A stretch of 64,000 nt of DNA from Phaseolus vulgaris (GCF_000499845.2 NC_023749.2:27779950-27843949), one strand, 5' to 3'. Shown: positions 1 through 11,448, counted from the stretch's first letter. Numbers and translations: made by a program. The notes: generated by a model not told the origin, from the sequence alone.

Positions 1-1689
1 GCGCTAATCGTCGGTATCTTGCTGGCCAAGGAGATGGGAGCCAGGGTGCTGATGGCTAAGAGTGACTCACTGTTAGTCACGGGACAAGTAACAGGCGAGT
101 TCCAGGCTAAAGATCCACAAATGGCGGCTTACCTGGAGTATGTACAGGAATTGAAGAGTTCCTTTGCCTCTTTTGAAGTGGTGCATGTGCCCAGAGAGCA
201 GAATGCCCGAGCTGACTTGCTAGCTAAGCTCGCCAGTTCAGGCAAGGGGGGTAGGCAGAGGACGGTGATTCAAAAAACTCTGAAGACGCCGAGAGCATTT
301 GTAGCAGATCACCTGGTTCTTCAGATAAGCAAGTCGACGGAGAAAACGGCGAGGAGTCACAGATCCCTGACTCAAGAGACTTTGAGGTCGCCAAGAATAA
401 GAGCATGTCGGGGGGAGAGGGTGAACATGACGCAAGTCTGCGCTACGCATGACCCAGACACCTGGTTAACACAGTACAAGCGGTGCCTGGCGGATGGCCT
501 TCTCCCGCTGGATCCGACAGAAGCTAGGAAGATAAAGAAGAATTCTAGCAAGTTCACAATGATTGATGGCGAGCTGTACAGGTTTGGGTTCACTCACCCG
601 CTCCTGGAATGTGTGCATGGCGATAAATGTACGAGAATTATGGCAGAGCTCCATGAGGGGATATGCGGAAGCCACGTCGGGGGTCGAGCTCTGACCGCAA
701 GGACTCTCCGCGCAGGTTACTACTGGCCAACGATGAGAGAAGATTGCAAGAAGTATGCGCAGTGCTGCAAGCAATGCCAGCAGCACGCCGACTGGCACAA
801 GGCGCCTCCCGAGGAGTTGAAGTCGATTTACAGCCCTTGGCCGTTTCATACATGGGGAATCGACATCCTGGGACCGTTTCCCCTGGCGATCAGGCAGATG
901 AAGTACTTGGTGGTGGCGATTGAATATTTTACCAAGTGGATCGAAGCAGAACCAGTGGCCCAGATCACCGCACATAAGATCGAGGGTTTCGTGTGGAAGA
1001 ATATTGTGTGCCGGTTTGGTGTGCCCAAGCGCCTGGTGTCGGACAATGGGACTCAGTTTGCAAGTCACCTATTGAAGAAGCTGTGCGAAGGGGTGGGAAT
1101 TCAACAAGTATTTGCATCCGTTGAGCACCCTCAGACGAATGGCCAAGTAGAGTCAGCCAATCGGGTGTTGCTAAGAGGTTTGAAGAGAAGGCTAGAGAAA
1201 GCCAAAGGAAGTTGGGCTGAGGAGGTACCCCGTATAGTCTGGGCGTACCACACCACCGAGCAGTCAGGAACCCATGAGACCCCGTTCAGCTTGGTCTATG
1301 GGTGCGATGCAATGATTCCAGTGGAGATCCAGGAGAGCTCGCCGAGATTCCAAAACTTCGTGGAGGAAGACTCGAATGAGGAGAGAAGGTTGAACCTGGA
1401 CCTACTGGATGAGGTTAGGGAAGAGGCGAGATTGAAAGCTGAGGCAGTGAAGAGAAGGATTGAACGAAGATATAACTCGAAGGTGATGCCAAGATAGTTC
1501 AGAGAGGGCGACATGGTGATGAGGAAAGCCCACCAGTACGAGATGGAGAATAAGTTGTCGCCTAAGTGGACGGGACCGTTCAGAATAACCGAGGCGCTCG
1601 GGAACGGCGCCTACCGCTTAGAAACATTGGAAGGAGGGGCGATTCCTCGCACTTCGAACGCCACGCACCTCAAGTTATATTACAGTTAA
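1..1689 (+). pseudogene. pol 3' part: RNase H end plus integrase, Tat-type Ty3/gypsy element A
   Basis: This is the C-terminal half of a retrotransposon polyprotein, open from base 1 and entering from outside the window. The first ~90 residues are the end of RNase H (SDSLLVTGQ, then NARADLLAKLASSGKGG). The integrase zinc-binding region follows (GICGSHVGGRAL to CKQCQQHADWH). The integrase core then shows the three acidic positions in GIDILGPF, SDNGTQFAS and GQVESANR. A TAG stop at 1495-1497 interrupts the reading frame where the other copies have CAG (Q). The same frame continues to a TAA at 1687-1689, through the C-terminal stretch ending near LEGGAIPRT. The substitution looks like a single C-to-T change. 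The copy is truncated only by the window edge, but its 3' LTR is broken at 6857, so it is not a mobile unit as seen. Confidence 0.9.
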
Positions 1690-1747
1690 GAACTTTGTAA
1701 GTAAAACAAACACGAAGAGCTTTACAATGTTTCTGTTAAAACAGTTT

Positions 1748-1802
1748 GAAGGGGGCACTCTTTTTTCCCTAAGGAGGGTTTTTAATGAGGCCACCCAATA
1801 AA
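1748..1802 (+). promoter_or_regulatory. Conserved post-pol box with hairpin and AATAAA (element A)
   Basis: About 60 bp after the pol stop lies a block with a CCCTAAGGAGGG hairpin core flanked by T runs, ending in AATAAA at 1797-1802. Nearly the same block follows pol at 7028-7082, 43638-43692, 62352-62406 and, on the minus strand, at 24066-24120 and 49376-49433. It could be a polyadenylation or termination signal of the sense transcript; that role is inferred. Confidence 0.55.
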
Positions 1803-1929
1803 GAAGAGTTTTCGAAGCTTAAAGTTGTTTTAGATTGCATGCTTGTTGTTTTCCGAAAGTTTTGAAGAAAGACCTTGTCACTTATATGTGATTTAAGGCA
1901 AGTTAAAGATATATTGCATGCTTTCTAAA

Positions 1930-2400
1930 AAGTTTCTAAGTCCCCATCGTCTTTCGGCGATTGGCGGCATCAGTTAAAGTTAAAGTCCTCATCGTCTTTC
2001 GGCGATCGGAGGCACCAGTTAAAAGACCTCAACGCCCTCGCGCGTCCTGAGGCGAGATAAAGACCTCCTCGCCGTCGAGCGAGTGCATGCGAGGAAGAGC
2101 GAAAAGTCCTCAGTGTTTCTGGGGGAGAGAAGATGTAACCCCTGGGGCAATGTAGAGGCACCAGTGAAAAGTCCTCAGTGTTTCTGGGGGAGAGAAGATG
2201 TAACCCCTGGGGCAATGTAGAGGCACCAGCAAAAAGTCCTCAATTTTTCTGGGGGAGAGAAGATGTAACCCCTGGGGCAATGTAGAGGCACGAGTTAAAG
2301 ACCTTCTCGCCGATGAGCGAGTTCAGGCGAGTTAAAGACCTTCTCGCCGATGAGCGAGTTCAGGCAAGAGAAAATCCTTCTCATCTTGAATGAGTTCAGG
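1930..2400 (+). repeat. Tandem-repeat zone of the 3' internal region, element A
   Basis: Between pol and the antisense gene are short tandem units. Two start with TCATCGTCTTTCGGCGAT. Three ~63-bp copies at about 2101-2294 contain GGGGGAGAGAAGATGTAACC. Two more read GACCTTCTCGCCGATGAGCG. The same unit types recur in the other Tat copies, so they belong to the element and are not host satellite. No coding role is evident. Confidence 0.75.
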
Positions 2401-3000
2401 TATGGTGTGAAGGGTGGAAGAAGTTTGGAGAGTGGCTAAGGTAGGTTCGAAGAGAACGCCTAGCCGCCCGGTCTCTTGTTCTGAAGCTCAGGGAGGTAGA
2501 GAAGGATCCGAAAGGCGCCTCTACCCCCAGATAAAGGAACAATGGCCAAGTTGTGAAGCCAGGAGGGAGCTGATATCGCCAAGAGTCTTTGGCGACCGGG
2601 AGAAATTCAAGCAATAGCGAGAAAGTCAAGACCCGTTTTGATAAGGCAGATCAGATGAGCGGTGTCTTAAGCCATTAGTTGAGTTGAAGTTCGTTGTTTG
2701 AAGAGCGATTTTACGCTAAGGTTCATTACCTTGAAGTTACAAGTTGTTAAAATGTTATTGTTCGAAAGCTGATGGTTCGAAGCGGTTAAGTATACAATTG
2801 CGCTTACAAAGTTACTAAGTTTATTTCTTTGAAGTAAATTATACAAGAAGAGATAAAGAATACAAAGAAGTTATAAGAAGAAGCGCAAAGACTTTATCAT
2901 AAAGTAAACATCAGTTCAAGGTACATATACAGAAAAAGGGAAAGTCTATTACAATTATGTGTAAGGGGAAAGCATAAGAATCGTGGATGGAGGGAAGCAA

Positions 3001-4483
3001 TCAGTCTTCAGAAGGAACAACCTTCCCGTCCACCACCTCGTTGTTAAGAGACACCATGGAAAGATCCAAGTCGGGGTACAGGCAGGCGAATTGTTCCCGG
3101 GCAACCTCGAATCCAGCAGCAAGAATCTGGGCGGAGCTCAGCTCAAGTTCTTCAATCTGTTTCTTTAGCCCCTCGTTCTGCTGCTTCAGCTCTTCAGCTT
3201 GTTTCTTGAGTTCTTCAATTGTTTCCGAGCTTGAAGAAGGTCTTCAGTAACCTTCTTGGATTCCGCCTGCACCTGGGCCAGCTCTGCGGCGATCTTCCCG
3301 TTTTCCTCGTTGGCTTCGGCGAGCTTGGCCATGGTGTCGTCTCTCTCCTTTTCCACCTTCCCCAAGAAGACCTCCCGATCTGCTGACCTTTTCTCGAGGT
3401 TTTTTACCTTGGCAGCATCTGCTTTGGTTAACGCCTCCAGGTCAGCTACTTTGACGCGATAGGGTACCAGCTTGCTCTCCAGCTCAATCTTCTCTTGAGC
3501 CAAGAGCTGCACCTTATGGCGTAGATCGGTGGCCTCCTTGCGCGCCACCCGGAGCTCAGTGCTCATAGCATCTTCCACTCGGGAGTGATCGATCTCGGCG
3601 AGCGTTAGATTGCAGGATAACCTCTCCGCCTCAATCCTTATGGAGCGATTCTCAGCTCGGAGTGTGAAGATGTCATCCTGGAGCTTCTTGGTGGAACTCT
3701 CCACAGCTTTAGATATGATGGAGGGGAAATCCTCCGCCATCATCTTCAGTTTTGCTGAAAAGGGCTCCCACACCCTTTTGACCTCAAGAGAGAGGTTTGC
3801 TTGTGGAGGCACCGGGGGGGCTTCTTGTTGGTTCTCGCCGCCACCTTCTTGAGTTGGTTGTGGAATGAGCGCTTCTTGGCGTGGTGGCGACGTCGGGGAT
3901 TCAGTGATGATGATAGGTGAATTGTGGGCACCCTCATCCCCGACTGGTGCAGCATTTGCGGTTGAGGCGTTTGAAGGAGGACCCCCTCCAGCTGATACAT
4001 AGGGCGTGGAGGCGCTCGGGGGGTTCTCCATGAAGTTGGGCTCGGCGGCCTCAATCACAGGAAGTGCGGACGCCAGAGGAACCGCTTGGACTGGCAAAGT
4101 GGGAGCTGGTGCAGGAAGCAGTGTTGGAGGTGGAGCTGGTGTGGAAGGTGGTGTTGATGTTGGAGGAGGAGGTGGAGCAGATGGTGACGAAGGCGTCACC
4201 CTCTTCCTCTTGATGATGAGGCCATCTTCAGTCGCCTCATCGTCTTCTCCTTCGTCCTCATGAACCACTTGAGGGGTTTTCCTCTTTGGTTTCCTAAGGA
4301 CGAGCTTTTTGCGTTGATTAGCGGGCTGGGCCTCGGGAGGAGTTGGGCCTTTGGGTGGCGATCTGCCCTGTGCAGCGGCGATCTCCACCACTGAGTTTGG
4401 CACGGTTTGGGAACCCGACGCCAACCCGTGGGCTCGGGCGAGCGCCCTCAGTTCAGCTAGCTTTCCCTGGCCCAACATACGAT
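3001..4483 (-). pseudogene. Antisense gene of element A, coding exon 2: NLS-like patch plus coiled coil
   Basis: On the strand opposite pol this exon begins after an acceptor (CATGCAG) with DRMLGQGKLAELRALARAHG. It continues with SQTVPNSVVEIAAAQG, a basic patch (RKKLVLRKPKRKTP), an acidic run, and a Pro/Ser/Thr-rich linker of ~150 residues. A heptad-rich coiled coil follows (LRAENRSIRIEAERL to KLAEANEENGKIAAEL). A 1-bp deletion near 3232 shifts the frame. In the neighbouring frame the conserved tail NNEVVDGKVVPSED ends at a TGA at 3001-3003. Extra antisense ORFs of this sort are known from plant Tat elements. The molecular function is unknown; a nuclear, oligomerising protein is an inference from the patch and coiled coil. 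Confidence 0.75.
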
Positions 4484-4671
4484 CTGCATGATGCAAAGAT
4501 ACATGGGTTAGCTCAGAGAGAAAGATAAACGCATAAGTCAGTATGCAGCAAAAGCAGATAAGTGGTGCAGAAAATAAAACCAAAGTCTTGTGCACAACAG
4601 ACAAGACGCCCAGAAACAGTTAGCAGAGGTAGTGTCAAGGTAATGACTTAGACGTTGAGGTGAGTTCTAAC

Positions 4672-5614
4672 CTATGCGAACTTCGAGTTGATCTTCGAAG
4701 AACTCGAAGGAGATGAGCGTAGTGGTGAGGAAAGTAATATTGGCGTCTGCCATGCTTTTCCAGAAGAAGCACAGATCCTTGTCCAAAGCACCCATGCTGT
4801 CAGGACTCCTTGGCCTCCTGAAGCTTCCCTTGGACTCTTTATTCCCCTTGTTTACCCAATACAAGGGGAAGCCGTCGAGCAGCGAGGCGTCCTTGTCGTT
4901 TGGGCGCACCTGGACAAACTTGCCCTTCCAATCTTTGTAGGATTGCTGGAAGATAGAGAGGATCGACCTCCCAGCAATCCCGTTCAGACTCACCCACAGG
5001 CGATTTCCTGGGTGTTTGACTTCAAAGAGGAAGAGAAAGACGTCCACTGATGCTGGCAGCCCCAGATGGTCGCACATGATCTGGAACGCCCGCACGAATG
5101 CCCAGCTGTTGGGATGAAGCTGAGCAGCGGCGATGTCGAGCTCGGTCAGTACCTCCCTTTCAAAGCGAGTAAAGGGAAACCTAAGTTTCACCTTCTTGAA
5201 CAGGGTGGTGTACATGAAGCAGAACAACCCGCCGTTGTTCCCTTTGTTGTCGGCGCACACTGGCACGTCGGGGGGGCAGGGTAGCACCACCATCTTGTCG
5301 TCGTGCTCCTTATGGAACGACAGGTGAGGCTCGTCCCCTTTCTTCAATCGAAGAACTGCCCCAGCAGAGTTTACTGAGGAGGTCTCCTTCAACAAGGTTG
5401 GGGTGGCCCATGGGTATAATTTTTTGAAGTCTGGGGAAGGAACGGAGGCTCCTCCGGCGACAGGTGGAGTAGCCTGAGCCAGGTTAGGGCGGGAGGGTGC
5501 AGGCCTCTCAGCCTGGGAAGAAGAAGCACCAGGTGCTCGCGGTGGGTTGTGTGCTTGAGATGAGGGGTTTCGTGACGAGGGAGGAGGATTTGGGGTGATC
5601 TTTGAGCGAGCCAT
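4672..5614 (-). CDS. Antisense gene of element A, coding exon 1: 'putative gypsy type transposon' domain
   Basis: It starts MARSKITPNPPPSSRNPSS, a disordered Pro/Ser/Ala-rich leader of ~70 residues. A folded region follows (DFKKLYPWATPTLL, then RFPFTRFEREVLTELDIAAA, QLHPNSWAFVRAFQIMCDHL, GNRLWVSLNGIAGRSILSI). This resembles the plant family catalogued as putative gypsy type transposon (Pfam Transposase_28), recognised from memory without a search. The exon reads open for 314 codons and ends at ATAG|GT, so the apparent stop (TAG at 4667-4669) lies inside a probable 188-bp phase-1 intron (4484-4671). Splicing would join it in frame to exon 2. A 5'UTR intron of 233 bp (5623-5855, GTACT to TTGCAG) ends just before the ATG. 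No catalytic motif is recognised. Confidence 0.8.
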
Positions 5615-5622
5615 CGTGGAAA

Positions 5623-5855
5623 CTGCAAAAGGAAGAAGAAAAGAAAAGGTGATCAGGGTTCGCAGAGGCTGACTTGATCGTGAAAGAAAGGTGAAAAACG
5701 AACGAACGAAGGTTTGTTGTAACGAAGACGAAGCCCTAAGTTACGAGAAAGGAGAAATAGAAGAAACAGCCCACAGCGTATGCATCAGACAGTTAATGGA
5801 TGATGCGAATCGGTTAAAATGCAGGAAAAATCAGTAGAAGAAGTAAAGGGAGTAC
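5623..5855 (-). other. Predicted 5'UTR intron of the antisense gene (element A)
   Basis: On the minus strand the donor AAAAG|GTACT is followed 233 bp later by a pyrimidine-rich acceptor ending TTTTGCAG, nine bases before the ATG of coding exon 1. Three further copies have the same borders and a length of 232 bp (10949-11180, 19614-19845, 35636-35867). Splicing is predicted from sequence only. Confidence 0.6.
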
Positions 5856-6051
5856 CTTTTTATGATCGGAAGAACGATGAAGGAAGTTGATGATTCAAGG
5901 GGTTGGAGAACGTCGTGAGCTTTTGCAGAAGAAACTTGAAGCGTTTGAGAAAACGAAGAAGTGATGGAACAGTAGAAGAGAAATGGGTTTAAGGGTTTTT
6001 CGAATGGGTTTTGGAAGCGCAAACGGCAATTGAAGGTAACCGTTGATGAAG

Positions 6052-6060
6052 GCACGTGTC
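6052..6060 (-). promoter_or_regulatory. G-box-like ACGTG site upstream of the antisense gene (element A)
   Basis: The minus strand reads GACACGTGC about 200 bp upstream of the 5'UTR intron donor. Copies B and E have GACACGTGGC at the equivalent place, set in the shared context CGACACGTG-CTTCATCAACGG. It is a candidate bZIP/bHLH site driving the antisense gene. Confidence 0.45.
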
Positions 6061-6194
6061 GAGCGATAGGGGGAGTGTTTGGTGGAGCGTCAGGAAAGCA
6101 GAAAGTACAACCGCTTGGAATTCTGCGCCAGCGCCACGTAGATCGGTACTGACGTGACTCCTTTAGTCTTTTCGCTGGACAAGTCTTCGCTTAA

Positions 6195-6208
6195 GACTGG
6201 GGGGCTTG
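6195..6208 (+). other. Polypurine tract of element A
   Basis: GACTGGGGGGCTTG lies directly before the LTR start TGTACCG. The same tract precedes the LTR at 11463 and, in reverse complement, follows the LTR that ends at 35277. This is the plus-strand primer site of reverse transcription. Confidence 0.85.
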
Positions 6209-6857
6209 TGTACCGCCCTGGTAGTCGGGAATGATGACGTGGCATCAAGCTATGGTATAGGCGTGTTGATGGGACGCCTGGTTGGCAGAAGGGAAGGAAG
6301 TCGGGGGGCTCGTGTAGTCGCCAGTTATTAAGTTGGCGTGCTCCGATCTCCAGCACACCAGAACCGGCGGTCACCGGGTTGAAGATGAAGTCGCCAGATG
6401 TAAACCCAGGCGACCAAGTGATTAGAGATCGCCGAAACAAGCAGATCATGAAGGCGGCCGACGAGACCATAGGGAAGGTGCGTACGAAGGCACCCGAACT
6501 CGCCATCCAGAAGAGATCACGCTCCAAGTCAACTATGCACTGAGTAGCATCATGCATAAGTAACTTAGCCAAAGGAGAGTCAGAAGTAGCGCCCAAGTCA
6601 AGGATGCTCCAGATGAAGGCACGTGTACAGCTGGATGCAAGCCACGTGTCCAGGTGTGTAACTGCCAGGAGAGAGAAAGTGTCCAGGTATATAAGAGTTT
6701 CCCAATGAACTTCTGAGGTACGCATGTTCAGATTGTCTTCTTTACGCTTGCGAGTTCTAGAGTATACTGAGAGAGAACTGGTTCACGGTTCCTTGAGAGT
6801 TCTTGAGTGTTACTCTTAGTATTTGGTGGTTCAGTCGCTGACTTGGGCGTTGGACTG
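6209..6857 (+). mobile_element. Truncated 3' LTR of element A
   Basis: It begins TGTACCGCCCTGGTAG after the polypurine tract and carries a TATA-like TATATAAG at 6688-6695. It breaks off in GGGCGTTGGACTG, where integrase-coding sequence of another element starts. The related solo LTR at 16181-17070 is 890 bp, so about a quarter of the 3' side is missing here. Confidence 0.85.
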
Positions 6858-6968
6858 TTCAAAATAACCGAAGCACTCGGGAACGACGCCTACCGCTTGG
6901 AGACGCTGGAAGGAGGGGCGATTCCTCGCACTTGGAACGCCACCCATCTCAAGTTTTACTACAGTTAA
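6858..6968 (+). pseudogene. C-terminal end of pol of element A2
   Basis: Thirty-six codons match the integrase C-terminus of the neighbouring copies (FKITEALGNDAYRLETLEGG and on to FYYS, TAA at 6966-6968). Everything upstream has been lost, because the fragment abuts the broken LTR of element A. A post-pol box follows at 7028-7082. Confidence 0.85.
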
Positions 6969-7027
6969 GGCATTGTAAGTAGCAATTAACTCGAACAGTT
7001 TAAGATGTATCAGTTTAAACAATTTTT

Positions 7028-7082
7028 CAAGGGGGCACTCTTTTTTCCCTAAGGAGGGTTTTTAACGAGGCCACCCAATAAA
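7028..7082 (+). promoter_or_regulatory. Post-pol box, element A2
   Basis: It has the same hairpin core (CCCTAAGGAGGG), and AATAAA lies at 7077-7082, 60 bp after the pol stop. Relative to the copy at 1748 it reads TTTTTAACGAGG where that copy has TTTTTAATGAGG. Confidence 0.5.
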
Positions 7083-7234
7083 GAAGGTTTCAAAGTTTAT
7101 CGAAGTTTCCCAGTTATTAAGTTTGCATGCTCATCGTATTCTAAGTTTTCGGAAAGAGACTTTATCGCCTTTGTGTAGTTTTAAACAATGGTGAATCCAA
7201 ATCGCATGCATCTAGTACAAAGTTTTCGAAGTAT

Positions 7235-8110
7235 GAAGTTTTAAACCCTCATCGCCACCTGGCGATCGGAGGTGCAAGTTAAAGTTTTAAGTCCTCATCG
7301 CCACATTGCGATCGGAGGCACAAGAATAAAGTTTTTTAAGTCCTCACCGCCACCTGGCGATCGGAGGCACAAGTATAAAATTTTATGACCGCCATCTGGC
7401 GAGAAAGAGATTGAAAAGACCTCCTCGCCTCGAGCGAGCGTAGGCAAGAAAGAGATTGAAAAGACCTCCTCGCCTCGAGCGAACGCATGTGAGAAAAGAT
7501 TAAAGTCCTCCTCGCCCTGAGCGAGTACAGGCAAGAGCAGATCATAAGACCTCTTTGCGTAAGCAAATTGAGGCAAGTTGAAAGTCCCAGTGCATCCAGG
7601 GGAGGAGGAGATGTAACCCCTGGGCAAGTTGAGGCATCAGGAAAAGTCTTTCTCACCCTCGAGAGAGTTCAGGCAAGATGAAGCTGAAAAGTCAGGGGTG
7701 TTAATGATCTTAAGTATGGGAAAGGAGGGTCGGTGAAAACGCCTTTCCCCTTGAGTGAAACATCAATATTGACCTAGTAAGACTAGTTAAAAAAGAGGTT
7801 AAAGGGTGGTTGGGGGAGGTTCACGGAGGACACCTCACCACCTAAATCATTGTTCTAAAACTCAGGGAGGTATAGAAGGATCCGAAAGGCGGCTCTACCC
7901 CCAGATGAGGGGACAATGATTTAAGCTATCTCAAGTTAAAGACTCGGGGAAGGTAGAGGGAGATCCGAAAGGCAGCTCTCCTTCCAGATGAGCAAAGATG
8001 AAGTCATGAGGTGGCCCCGCAGGGGACGTTTTCAGTTAAAGGAAAATGGCGTCGCCAAAGGCCCATGGCTTTGAGATCGAAATAGAAAGAGGATCACACG
8101 GCGAGAGCCA
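7235..8110 (+). repeat. Tandem-repeat 3' internal region, element A2
   Basis: Three units at about 7240-7380 contain CCTCATCGCCACCTGGCGATCGGAGG variants. Further units carry GACCTCCTCGCCTCGAGCGA, and two carry GGATCCGAAAGGCGGCTCTA-like text at about 7875 and 7950. The sequence then grades into non-repetitive AT-richer DNA (8110-8514) with no gene that I can see. Confidence 0.65.
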
Positions 8111-8514
8111 GATCAGCGAAGTTTTGGGCGATAACGTAGAAATACGCTTCTCCTTTGGCAGATCGAGCGAGTGAGATTTCAGATACTAAGATCAACCTAC
8201 GCCTTTTTGCCGAGTAAGTGATTTAGCGTTAAACGTTATTGCTACAGACTAACCGTTTGTTTAAGTCAAGGTGATTTCCAGAGAATTAAGTACCAATTTG
8301 TGCAAAGTGCATTTGGTTGAGTAAAAACCAGCCAGTCAAACCAGGTGATCGCACAACAGATAAATTAGAAGACCACATATATATATACACATGTATATCA
8401 AACAGTTTAAGCAGAGTGAAAGTTATTACGTACAAGTCAAAATTAGATACATGAATTCCAAAGATACAAGAGTTTCAAAGGCGGTAAAGTTGAAGTGGCA
8501 GATGGGAGCAACAG

Positions 8515-9805
8515 TTAAGTTGGAGGCATGATCTTGCCATCCACCACTTCATTGTACACCGAAAACTCTGAGAGGTCAAGGTCGGGAAATTTGCAAGAGA
8601 ACTACTCCAAAGCCGGAGGTAAGAACTTGGGCAGCTTCAAGCTGAAGCTTGTCGATCTTCGCCTTGAACCCACTGTTCACTTCACGAACCTGGGTAAGTT
8701 CAAGCTCGAGCTCTTCGACCTTCTTGGACCCGCCGTTTTCTTCGCGAACTCGGGCAAGCTCGGCAGCAGTTTCACTCAGGTCTTTGGAGGCTTTGTCCCG
8801 ATCTTGTTTGACTTTCCCAGGAGGGTCTCCTCAATCGACCTTTTCTCCAGCTTGGCCATCTGTTCAGCGTCGTTCTTCCGGGCCTCCTCCAACGTTGCAA
8901 TTTTCTCCCTCATAGGGACAAGCTTGCTCTCCAACTCGACGACGTCCTAAAGCTTGTCGTGCAATTTCCAGCGCAGTTCAGCTTTGTCTTTGCGCAAGCT
9001 TCGGAGCTCTTCGTTGAGAGCGTTTTCAACCCACGAGAACTCCAAGCCTTGCATCATCATGTCGCACTTGATCTTCTAAGCTTCAGCTCTCGCAGTGCTC
9101 GCCACTTCCTGATGGACGCGCTTATCGAGTTCGGACTTGTCCAAGGTGTCTTTTAGCCCTTCACCGACGATTTGGGGAAGACACTCGTCGACCATGGCGT
9201 TTAGGCGCACGGTGAAAGACTTCAAGGCTTCCTGGAGAGGAGCTGGAAGGCTTGGAGTTGTTGGAGGAGCTGAAGGTTGGTGCTCACCACCACCCTCGCA
9301 AGGTTGGATGGCGGGAGGAGCCTCGAGGCGTGGTGGTGAGGCGGGGAGTTCTGTTGCAGCCTGAGAGGAAGCTTGCGTATCAGCAAGTTGTTCAGGTGCA
9401 GCTTCAGCAACCGAGGCGTTCGAAGCAAGAACGTCCCCAACGGACTCGAAGGGCGTGGAGGCGTTGGGGGATTCTCGACGTAGTCAAGAGGGGCGACCTC
9501 AGCTGCTGGTTGTTTAGTTGCAACTCCCCTTTTTCTTTTGCAGATCAACCCGTCCTTGGTGCTCTCATCAGCTTCGTCGTCTGATACAACCCTGAGGGCC
9601 TTCCTCTTAGCCCTCTTGGGTAGTAATTTCTTCCGCTCAGGGGCGAGAAGAGCAGCGGCGTTAGACGGGCCAACTGGTGGAGGATTGCCTTGAGCAGCGC
9701 CGATCTCTGCAACCGAGTTTGGGACGGTTTGAGAGCCCGCCGCTAGATTGTGGAGCTTGGCTATGGAGCGCAGCTCAGCCATCCTTCCTTTTCCCAGCAT
9801 CATAT
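8515..9805 (-). pseudogene. Antisense gene of element A2, coding exon 2 (decayed)
   Basis: After a TTTGTGCAG acceptor the frame reads DMMLGKGRMAELRSIAKLHN, then SQTVPNSVAEIGAAQG, a basic patch (KKLLPKRAKRKAL) and an acidic run. The frame is then lost in the Pro-rich linker near 9470. The coiled-coil part is recognisable only in pieces with at least two stops (8947-8949 and near 9077). The conserved tail YNEVVDGKIMPPT ends at a TAA at 8515-8517. Gene order and strand match copy A. The 175-bp phase-1 intron (9806-9980) still has GT and AG borders. Confidence 0.7.
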
Positions 9806-9980
9806 CTGCACAAAGAGGCCAACAATTACAAACCAGTATGCGCAGGAAGATGAGCAGTGTAAGTCAATGCATGGAATAAGTTAAGACTATGCACGAATCA
9901 GAACAACGACATCAAAGTAAAAAAATAGGGTGATCGGAATTCAAGCTAAGGGAACTCGGAATTAGGACTTAAAGACGAAC

Positions 9981-10940
9981 CTATGTGAACGTCAAGTTGA
10001 CTTTCGTGGAACTCATAGGCGATTATGGAGGAGGTGGACAAAGTCACGTTGGAGGAGGCAACTCCTTTCTAGAAATTGGATAAGTCTTTGTCGAGCTCCC
10101 CCATCTTCTCTGGCCCCCTAGCCCTCCTGAAGCTAGCCTCTTTCTTCCCCTTGTTCACCCAATACAAGGGGAATCCGTCGAGGAGGGTGGGGTCCTGATC
10201 GCTGCAGCAGACGTCCACGAATTTCCCTTTCCAGTCCTTATAGGATTGCTGGAAGATAGAGAGGATGGACCTCCCAGCAACCCCATTAAGGCTAACCCAT
10301 AGACGATCACCTGGGTTCTTGGCCTCGAACAGGTAGAGGAACACGTCCACCGAAGCTGGATGTCCCAAGTGCGCACAGATGATTTGGTAAGCCCGGACGA
10401 ACGCCCAGCCGTTGGGGTGAAGCTGGGCGGGGGCTATGTCAAGCTCAGTCAGAAGCTCCCTCTCGAAGCGAGTGAAAGGGAATCAGAGCTTGACTTTCTT
10501 GAACATTGTGGTGTAGACAAAGCAGAAGGGCTCGCCGTCGCTTCCCTGGTTGTCAGTGCAAATGGGTTCTTCGGGAGGGCAGGGGCGAACGGACACCTTG
10601 TCGTCGTGTTCTTTGCTGAAGGAAAGGTGAGTTGGATCACCTCTCTTGAGGCGATTGACGTCGACGTCGGTATTGATGAAGGAGGTCTCACCCAGCAAAG
10701 CTGAAGAGGCCCAAGGGTACAGTTGCTTGTAGTTTGGGAGGGGCCTTACAACTGCGCTGGTGTGAGGTAGGTATGGCTACGGTTGACTAGGTCGAGAAGA
10801 CGCAAGCCTCACGAACTGGCTCGAAGGGACGTTAGGATCCCTTGGTGGGTTGCGGGAGGAGGAAGGGTTGGCCCTACGAGTTTCGTCGGAGGGTTTTGAG
10901 GAGATGGAGGAGGGTTTGGTGTAACTTTGGAGCGAGCCAT
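9981..10940 (-). pseudogene. Antisense gene of element A2, coding exon 1 (decayed)
   Basis: It starts MARSKVTPNPPPSPQNPP at 10940. The domain pieces VKL, AQLHPNGWAFVR and GHPASVDVFLYLFEAKNPGD (about 10155-10700) match copies A and B, but in different frames and with stops, for example at 10068 and 10483. The exon ends with QLDVHIG-like residues and a preserved donor (CACATAG|GTTCG). A 232-bp 5'UTR intron (10949-11180) is preserved. The copy is non-functional as written. Confidence 0.7.
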
Positions 10941-11448
10941 CAGAAGAGCTGCAAAGAAAATGAAAAGGGAAGAGGTGAGAGTTTGAAAGCAGAGGGACCC
11001 AACAGAAAAGAAGAAGGCAGAGAGGACAAGGGGGGCTCGCAGAGAAAGGGCTAGAAACCCTAAGCGCAGAAAAAAGCGAAGCAAGGAAAAACATCCCACA
11101 ACGTATGCTCCAGACAGTTAATGGATGATGCAAACCGATTAAAATGCAGCAAATATCAGTGGGAGTGAGAAAAAGGTTACCTTTTGATGATCAGAAGAGC
11201 GTTCAGTAAAAGATGTTTGAAGGAGTCGAAGCGTTCGTTGAAGTGTTTCGAGAGCTTGGAGTGAGGAAGAAGATAATGAAACAGTGAAGTGGCACGAATA
11301 ATGGTCGTTGATGAGTCCACGTATCGAATGATCGGAGGGGTTGGTGAAATGTCAAATCAGTGAACAGTATGAGCGCCAACGCGCACGGCCACGTAGGTCA
11401 CCGAAAATTCAACCCTTTAGTCTTTTCGTTGAACAAGTCGCAACTCAA

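Noticed and set aside
4006..4263. Gly/Val-rich plus-strand frame opposite the antisense exon
   Set aside because: It is the complement of the Pro/Ser/Thr-rich linker, seen again at 37070-37576 (minus strand) and 45931-46485. It is a composition effect.
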